Source of the DNA: an uncultured Fusobacteriaceae bacterium
GTDB taxonomy: Bacteria; Fusobacteriota; Fusobacteriia; Fusobacteriales; Fusobacteriaceae
Assembly (NCBI GenBank): GCA_947072715.1
Contig: CAMTJB010000024.1
Span: 1 to 9,064 of the forward strand
Reading direction: 5' to 3'
Length of the DNA stretch: 9,064 bases
In this document: in pieces, positions 5,372 through 9,064 of the stretch
How the letters are laid out: every line of letters begins with the position of its first letter
Numbering within the stretch: position 1 is the stretch's first letter
The notes under the pieces: generated by a model
What the model was told of the DNA's origin: nothing
Databases searched by the model: none
Seen by the model: the letters and a program-made list of their open reading frames with translations, nothing else
Translations under genes and position numbers: made by a program

Positions 5372-5505
5372 TTAGAGGAGATTGGAGAGCAAAAGTATAT
5401 GCTCATTATCTCCAAAAAGGACATACACTAGAAAGTTTAAGAAAATTAAACATACTAGATTTAATGTTTATGAATGAAGCAATGCACGAGGTGAAAAATG
5501 GGTAA
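5359..5505 (+). CDS. frameshift extension of the tail assembly chaperone (gpGT-like C-terminal part)
   Basis: The frame one base behind the chaperone is open from 5359 to the stop at 5503-5505 with no good start of its own. After slippage it adds 45 residues (from LIRGDWRAKVYAHYLQKG through ILDLMFMNEAMHEVKNG), giving a fusion of about 168 residues. The added segment has the amphipathic, DLMFMNEA-type helix seen in second chaperone frames that engage the tape measure. It overlaps the tape measure start by eight bases, the normal arrangement. Standard annotation would miss it because it has no start codon at the right place. Confidence 0.82.
   Translation, partial: YKKLIRGDWRAKVYAHYLQKGHTLESLRKLNILDLMFMNEAMHEVKNG
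5362..5368 (+). promoter_or_regulatory. -1 programmed frameshift slippery heptamer
   Basis: In the chaperone frame the codons are ATA-AAA-AAC-TAA, so bases 5362-5368 read A AAA AAC, a classical X-XXY-YYZ heptamer. The zero-frame stop follows immediately. The -1 frame becomes open at 5359 (after TGA at 5356-5358), leaving a window of only about a dozen bases in which the shift must occur, and the heptamer is exactly in it. Confidence 0.88.
5377..5413 (+). promoter_or_regulatory. frameshift-stimulating hairpin
   Basis: GGAGAT (5377-5382) pairs with ATCTCC (5408-5413), and inside it GAGC (5387-5390) with GCTC (5401-5404). The base of the stem starts eight bases after the heptamer, the usual distance for a stimulatory structure. 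A competing register, TTGGAGA (5382-5388) with TCTCCAA (5409-5415), is also possible. The GGAG runs might in addition pair with 16S rRNA as an internal Shine-Dalgarno, but they lie downstream rather than upstream of the slip. Confidence 0.6.
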
Positions 5506-7282
5506 TTACAAATCAAGTATAACAGCAGTGACAAATAAAGAAATAAGTAATGCTGAAAAAAGTGCAACTTCTCAATATAAAAAAGCTAATAATGAAATTC
5601 AAAAATCTATGAAATATCCAGTAGTTAAATATGAAGAAAAATATCCAGTTGCAAAATATGAGGATAATAGAAAAAAAGAAGACCTTTCAGAAAAACAGGA
5701 GAAAAATAGAAAATCGATAAAAATAGATTATAAATCAGCAATAGGAGAGGCTGGAAAGTTTGTATTTGAAGCATGGCAAGGGTATAAAGAGTTAAATTAT
5801 CAACTTGTTAAAAATCAAAATATAACAGGAGCAACAGAGGAACAGCAAAAAGATTTGAATGACCAAGGGAAATATCTTGGAAAAACAAGTTTGTTTACTG
5901 CAAAAGAAGTTGCAGAAGCTCAAATGTATCAAGCAATGGCAGGATATAAGACAAATCAGATTTTAGAAGCTACTCCAACCTTATTAAAATTAGCTGCAGT
6001 ATCAGGAAAAAGTTTAGCTGAAACGACAACTTATGTAACAGAGAATCTATCTGAAATGGGATTAGGATTAAAAGATATGGGAATGTATACGGATTTATTA
6101 GCAAGTTTATCAACTAATTCAAATGTAGGATTGGAAAAGATGGGAAAAAATCTTATAGATGTTGGTGGGGTATCAAAGAACTTTGGAGAAGACATAAGAG
6201 AAGTAGGAACAATGTTTGGTATATTATCGAGAAGTGAAGAGGATGCAAAGAAAGCTACAGCTGGACTAAAAGAAATATATTCAAAATTAGGAAAGGATAC
6301 TCCAGAAATGAGAAAGCAACTTGAATTAACAGGAACAGAATTAAAAGATCAAGGTGGAAAATTTAAGGGGTTAAGAACAATAATAGAAGAATCAAGAGAA
6401 CCTTTATCAAAACTAACTGAAGAACAAAGAAATCTATGGTTAGAAACAGTTGCGGGAAAGGATGGAATGACTACTTGGCAGTCAATCTTAGGTGCAACAG
6501 CAGAAGAAACTAAAAAAGCTGAAAATGCATCTTATAACGCAGCAGGATCATTAAATCAACTTAATCAAAAGGTAGAGGATACAGACGAGGGAAAAATAAG
6601 AAAGCTTTCAGGAGTTTGGGAAGAGTTTAAAAATCAATTAGGGGCTGCAGCATCACCACTTATTATAAAAGGGGTAGAAAAATTAACAGAGTGGTTAGGA
6701 GAATTAACTGCAAAAGACGCCTTTTCAGCAGAGGGGATAGAGAAATTTTTTAATATTTTAAAGGAAGAGATTCAAGATGCAGTTCAAAAGTTTGTTGCTT
6801 TTTATGGAACAATACTTCTTGTTAGAGCAGCCATGGGAGATCCAATTGCAATTGGTCAACTTGTAGGTGCTGGAGTAGCAGGAACTATGTTTTTAATAGA
6901 CAAATTTAAAAAAAGAAAAGACTCTTCAAAACAAGAGATTTCAGATGGAAAAATTTTAGAGAATATTAAAGCAGAAGAACCGAAACATATTAAAGGAAAA
7001 TATAGTGAAAATGAAAAAACTGCGGATAATGGCTTAATTAATAAAAACAATAAAGAGAAGAATTCTTTAGTTAATGGTTACAATCCAGATTCTAGTCCTA
7101 AAGGGTATTTAACTACAAACTCACTAAGAGAAGAAGAGAAGAAGCCGTTATCATTTAATGATAACAGTAATGTTTCTGATAAAAAGATATCTTTTAATTT
7201 TAATGCCCCAATATCAATAAATAACGGTATGGATTTTGATAAGTTTATGAATAGTGTAATAGAAAAATTACATACAGTATAG
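5498..7282 (+). CDS. tape measure protein, TP901 type (594 aa)
   Basis: This protein sets tail length and occupies the tube lumen before DNA or ion passage. Residues about 105-345 form the TP901 core (GATEEQQKDLNDQGKYLG, then TAKEVAEAQMYQAMAGY, LLKLAAVSGKSLAETTTYV, and LWLETVAGKDGMTTWQSIL near 313-331). A hydrophobic stretch at about 433-466 (FVAFYGTILLV to GVAGTMFLI) resembles the membrane-active segment of tape measures. The C-terminal 120 residues are polar and end in a strand-helix tail. Residues 39-56 hold a two-copy KYPV[VA]KYE repeat. GAGGTG (5488-5493) serves the ATG at 5498. At the helical rule of about 0.15 nm per residue the tail would be roughly 90 nm, short as in tailocins and PBSX-like particles. 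Confidence 0.92.
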   Translation: MGNYKSSITAVTNKEISNAEKSATSQYKKANNEIQKSMKYPVVKYEEKYPVAKYEDNRKKEDLSEKQEKNRKSIKIDYKSAIGEAGKFVFEAWQGYKELNYQLVKNQNITGATEEQQKDLNDQGKYLGKTSLFTAKEVAEAQMYQAMAGYKTNQILEATPTLLKLAAVSGKSLAETTTYVTENLSEMGLGLKDMGMYTDLLASLSTNSNVGLEKMGKNLIDVGGVSKNFGEDIREVGTMFGILSRSEEDAKKATAGLKEIYSKLGKDTPEMRKQLELTGTELKDQGGKFKGLRTIIEESREPLSKLTEEQRNLWLETVAGKDGMTTWQSILGATAEETKKAENASYNAAGSLNQLNQKVEDTDEGKIRKLSGVWEEFKNQLGAAASPLIIKGVEKLTEWLGELTAKDAFSAEGIEKFFNILKEEIQDAVQKFVAFYGTILLVRAAMGDPIAIGQLVGAGVAGTMFLIDKFKKRKDSSKQEISDGKILENIKAEEPKHIKGKYSENEKTADNGLINKNNKEKNSLVNGYNPDSSPKGYLTTNSLREEEKKPLSFNDNSNVSDKKISFNFNAPISINNGMDFDKFMNSVIEKLHTV

Positions 7283-7297
7283 TTAAGGAGGAGAGAA

Positions 7298-7756
7298 GTG
7301 AAAGTTCCAAAAATAACATTTATGTTAGTGAATAAAAATATTCCATTTATTTTTCTTATTCCTCCCCTAGATTTAAGAATAGCTAGTGGGCAGAAAACGC
7401 AAAGTGTGGATATTATAGATTTTGGTGAAGTAGTAAATATAGGAAAAAAAACTGCAGATACAATAGAATTTTCAACATATTTACCTTTTTTAACATCACC
7501 ATTTTTTAGTGAATTAAATCAGTTATTACCATCACTAGCAATAGAATTATTAAAAAAATGGAAAGAAGATGGAGATTCTTTAAGGTTTATAGTACCTGAA
7601 TATCATATAATTTATAATTGTAAAATAACAACTTTAACAACAAGTATTCCAGATTTTACAGGGGATAGAAAAATTACATTGAAGTTAACAGAGGATAGAA
7701 AACATTATACTTTAATTGATGAAATAACTGGATTATTTAAGAGGGGAGCCAAATGA
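7298..7756 (+). CDS. baseplate/tube-initiator protein, XkdP-like N-terminal domain without LysM (152 aa)
   Basis: This gene takes the XkdP slot between tape measure and hub. The protein shows that family's pattern: a IPFIFLIPPLDLRI opening (the 'LPV-P' strand), IIDFGEVVNIGKKTADTIEFSTYLP (about 39-63), a LLKKWKEDGDSLRFIV helix-strand, and the closing ITLKLTEDRKHYT. Usual XkdP proteins exceed 200 residues because of a C-terminal LysM peptidoglycan-binding domain; here the protein stops before it. It starts with GTG behind a near-perfect AAGGAGGAG (7285-7293). It would sit at the baseplate hub under the tape measure. Its stop overlaps the next start as ATGA. The family call rests on order and sequence pattern. 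Confidence 0.75.
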   Translation: MKVPKITFMLVNKNIPFIFLIPPLDLRIASGQKTQSVDIIDFGEVVNIGKKTADTIEFSTYLPFLTSPFFSELNQLLPSLAIELLKKWKEDGDSLRFIVPEYHIIYNCKITTLTTSIPDFTGDRKITLKLTEDRKHYTLIDEITGLFKRGAK

Positions 7757-8682
7757 TTACATTGATAATTAGAGGAAAGTCCTATAGTAAAATTTTTTCA
7801 AAAATAACTTGGTCAGGCACACAAAAAGAATCATCTAGAATATTAAATGCTGAATTTTATAGTAATTTTGATTTGGCTCCACCAGAGATTCATATAGGAG
7901 ATAAAGTAGAGTTTTTATTAGATGATAGATTACTATTTGTTGGCACTATATTTAATAGAGAGAGAAATGCAGAAGGAATAATATCTAAATTTACTGCTTA
8001 TGACAAATCAATTTATTTAAATAAGAATAAATTTGCAAAAAATTATAATAAAAGTACTCCTTCTAAAATATTAGGAGAAATTTGTTCAGAGTTAGGTCTA
8101 AAAATAGAAGGAGAACCTCCGGAAGACAAGGTTCAATGCACTTTTTCAGCATTTGATAAGAGCGGAGATCAAATAATTAAACAAGCCTATATGCAACAAT
8201 CTATGAAAGATAAAATCAAATACTCTATTGTTTGCAGTGGAGAAAAAATAAAAGTTGTAACAGAAGAAGAGACAGTAAAAAATATAGAGATAAATACAGA
8301 GTATGATTTATTATCAGCAAGGTACACAGAAAGTATAGATAGCATGATAAATCAAGCTATTATCTATAAGACTGATAAAGATAAGAATCAAAAAGAAACT
8401 ATAGTAACTAATCAAGAAGATAAAATAAAATATGGTTTATTTCAAAATGTAAAGCAGCATGATAAAGAGATAGATGATATATCTAGTGCAAAAGGACTTT
8501 TAAAAGGAGTACAACAAACAGGATCTTTAAGAATTGTGGGAAATCCTAATATCTTATCAGGGTATAGTATATCTGTTAGGGAAAATAGAAGCGGAATGAA
8601 GGGACGTTATTTAATTGCCACAGATACTCATGAGTGGACAAATGGTGGATATACTACTGATTTAACATTGGTATTTAAATAG
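7753..8682 (+). CDS. tail hub protein, XkdQ / late control protein D-like (309 aa)
   Basis: This is the baseplate hub protein, related to phage gpD and T4 gp27, which joins the tube to the spike. The N-terminal domain (about 1-90) carries the split-barrel pattern ITWSGTQKESSRILNAEFY, then IHIGDKVEFLLDDRLLFVGTIFNRE and FTAYDKSIYLNKNKF. A middle part (about 95-185) holds STPSKILGEICSELGL and GEKIKVVTEEE. The C-terminal part ends in the second barrel with SGYSISVRENRSGMKGRYLIATDTHEWTNG patterning, the xIxxxxHxxxxG signature of hub proteins. Length is close to XkdQ (about 320 aa). GGGGAG precedes the ATG, which overlaps the previous stop by four bases. Confidence 0.88.
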   Translation: MITLIIRGKSYSKIFSKITWSGTQKESSRILNAEFYSNFDLAPPEIHIGDKVEFLLDDRLLFVGTIFNRERNAEGIISKFTAYDKSIYLNKNKFAKNYNKSTPSKILGEICSELGLKIEGEPPEDKVQCTFSAFDKSGDQIIKQAYMQQSMKDKIKYSIVCSGEKIKVVTEEETVKNIEINTEYDLLSARYTESIDSMINQAIIYKTDKDKNQKETIVTNQEDKIKYGLFQNVKQHDKEIDDISSAKGLLKGVQQTGSLRIVGNPNILSGYSISVRENRSGMKGRYLIATDTHEWTNGGYTTDLTLVFK

Positions 8683-8690
8683 GAGGAAAA

Positions 8691-9064
8691 GTGAATAGTG
8701 AAGATAAATTAATTGGAATAATTCAAGAATTAATAGAAAAAGCAGCACCTTCAAGCCCATTTATAATTGCTACAGTAGTTACTCCGCCACCAAATTTAAC
8801 AATAAAATTTAGAGAGATAATAATACCATCCGACCAAATTTATTGTAGTAATTATCTATTACCTAACTATAAGAGAAATTATAAAATCAAAGGTAATATA
8901 GATAAAATGCAGCAAGATATTTCAAAATATTCTTTTGAAAATTCCACTGCAACAGAGAAAGATGGGCAAGGTCCACATTTGCATGGAATAAAAAGTTTAA
9001 CAGGAAAAGGAACTGCAGAGAATACAGGATCTTATGAAACAAGTGGAGAGTTATGGTTTACAGA
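8691..9064 (+). CDS. XkdR-like protein (DUF2577), cut by the window edge
   Basis: The frame starts with GTG at 8691, eight bases after the hub stop and four to nine bases after AGGAGG (8681-8686). It stays open for 124 codons to the right edge. It begins NSEDKLIGIIQELIEKAAPSSPFIIATVV and continues with PPPNLTIKFREIIIPSDQIYCSNYLLPNY, matching the XkdR/DUF2577 opening (helix, then 'pPpL-Iki' and 'L-l--hLl' strands). The H-L-H near residues 99-101 resembles the conserved histidine region before the G-x-L-W/F segment. In PBSX-like tails this protein belongs to the baseplate. Its presence predicts XkdS, a gpJ-like baseplate wedge, XkdU and fibre genes beyond the edge. Confidence 0.8.
   Translation, partial: MNSEDKLIGIIQELIEKAAPSSPFIIATVVTPPPNLTIKFREIIIPSDQIYCSNYLLPNYKRNYKIKGNIDKMQQDISKYSFENSTATEKDGQGPHLHGIKSLTGKGTAENTGSYETSGELWFT

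Noticed and set aside
6856..7050. 64-codon minus-strand frame with a hydrophobic look
   Set aside because: Antisense shadow of the tape measure gene; the hydrophobicity comes from AAA/GAA-rich sense codons read backwards as TTT/TTC.
1..9064. CRISPR arrays, tRNA or rRNA genes, insertion sequences
   Set aside because: I saw no regularly spaced direct repeats, no cloverleaf, no rRNA signature and no transposase-like frame.

Overview
The window is very AT-rich, with AGA as the usual arginine codon, strong GGAGG-type ribosome binding sites and sigma70-like promoters spaced by 17 bp. This fits a low-GC anaerobe, most likely a Fusobacterium-like organism or a member of the Clostridia. No rRNA, tRNA or housekeeping gene is present to fix the taxon. 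Every recognisable gene to the right of about position 900 belongs to a contractile phage-tail-like element. The left 750 bases hold a separate accessory gene pair.

Left flank (1-870): a MNT-type nucleotidyltransferase gene overlaps a HEPN-domain gene. The HEPN frame is broken by one in-frame TAA, while its second half remains open and well conserved in character. A perfect 16-bp inverted repeat closes this unit and also serves the opposing gene as a terminator.

Switch region (904-2622): a small cysteine-rich gene on the minus strand diverges from a CI/LexA-like repressor (XRE HTH plus S24 self-cleaving peptidase). A HTH protein resembling a phage late activator follows. Five copies of a 16-bp dyad close to GTTGCA-N4-TGCAAC lie around these genes. 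In three of them the TTG of the operator is also the TTG of a -35 hexamer, followed 17 bp later by a good -10 box (one promoter leftward, one for the repressor, one rightward). This is a complete repressor-operator circuit readable from sequence alone.

Tail operon (2845 to the right edge): the order is a small putative tail-completion protein, tail sheath, tail tube (XkdM-like), tail assembly chaperone with a -1 frameshift extension, TP901-type tape measure, XkdP-like protein without LysM, XkdQ/gpD-like hub protein and the start of an XkdR-like (DUF2577) protein. This is the PBSX/diffocin order. No terminase, portal, protease, capsid, replication or integrase gene lies between the regulators and the sheath. 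The locus therefore looks like an R-type tailocin (phage-tail bacteriocin) rather than a complete prophage. The receptor-binding fibre and lysis genes would be expected past the right edge.

Likely working: the repressor holds its own, the leftward and the rightward promoter down. DNA damage would trigger S24 autocleavage at Ala-Gly, the activator is then made, and the tail operon is switched on, possibly through a dyad-plus--10 promoter at about 2660-2695. Sheath and tube are made upstream of an intra-operon hairpin, which may keep their output above that of the chaperone and tape measure.
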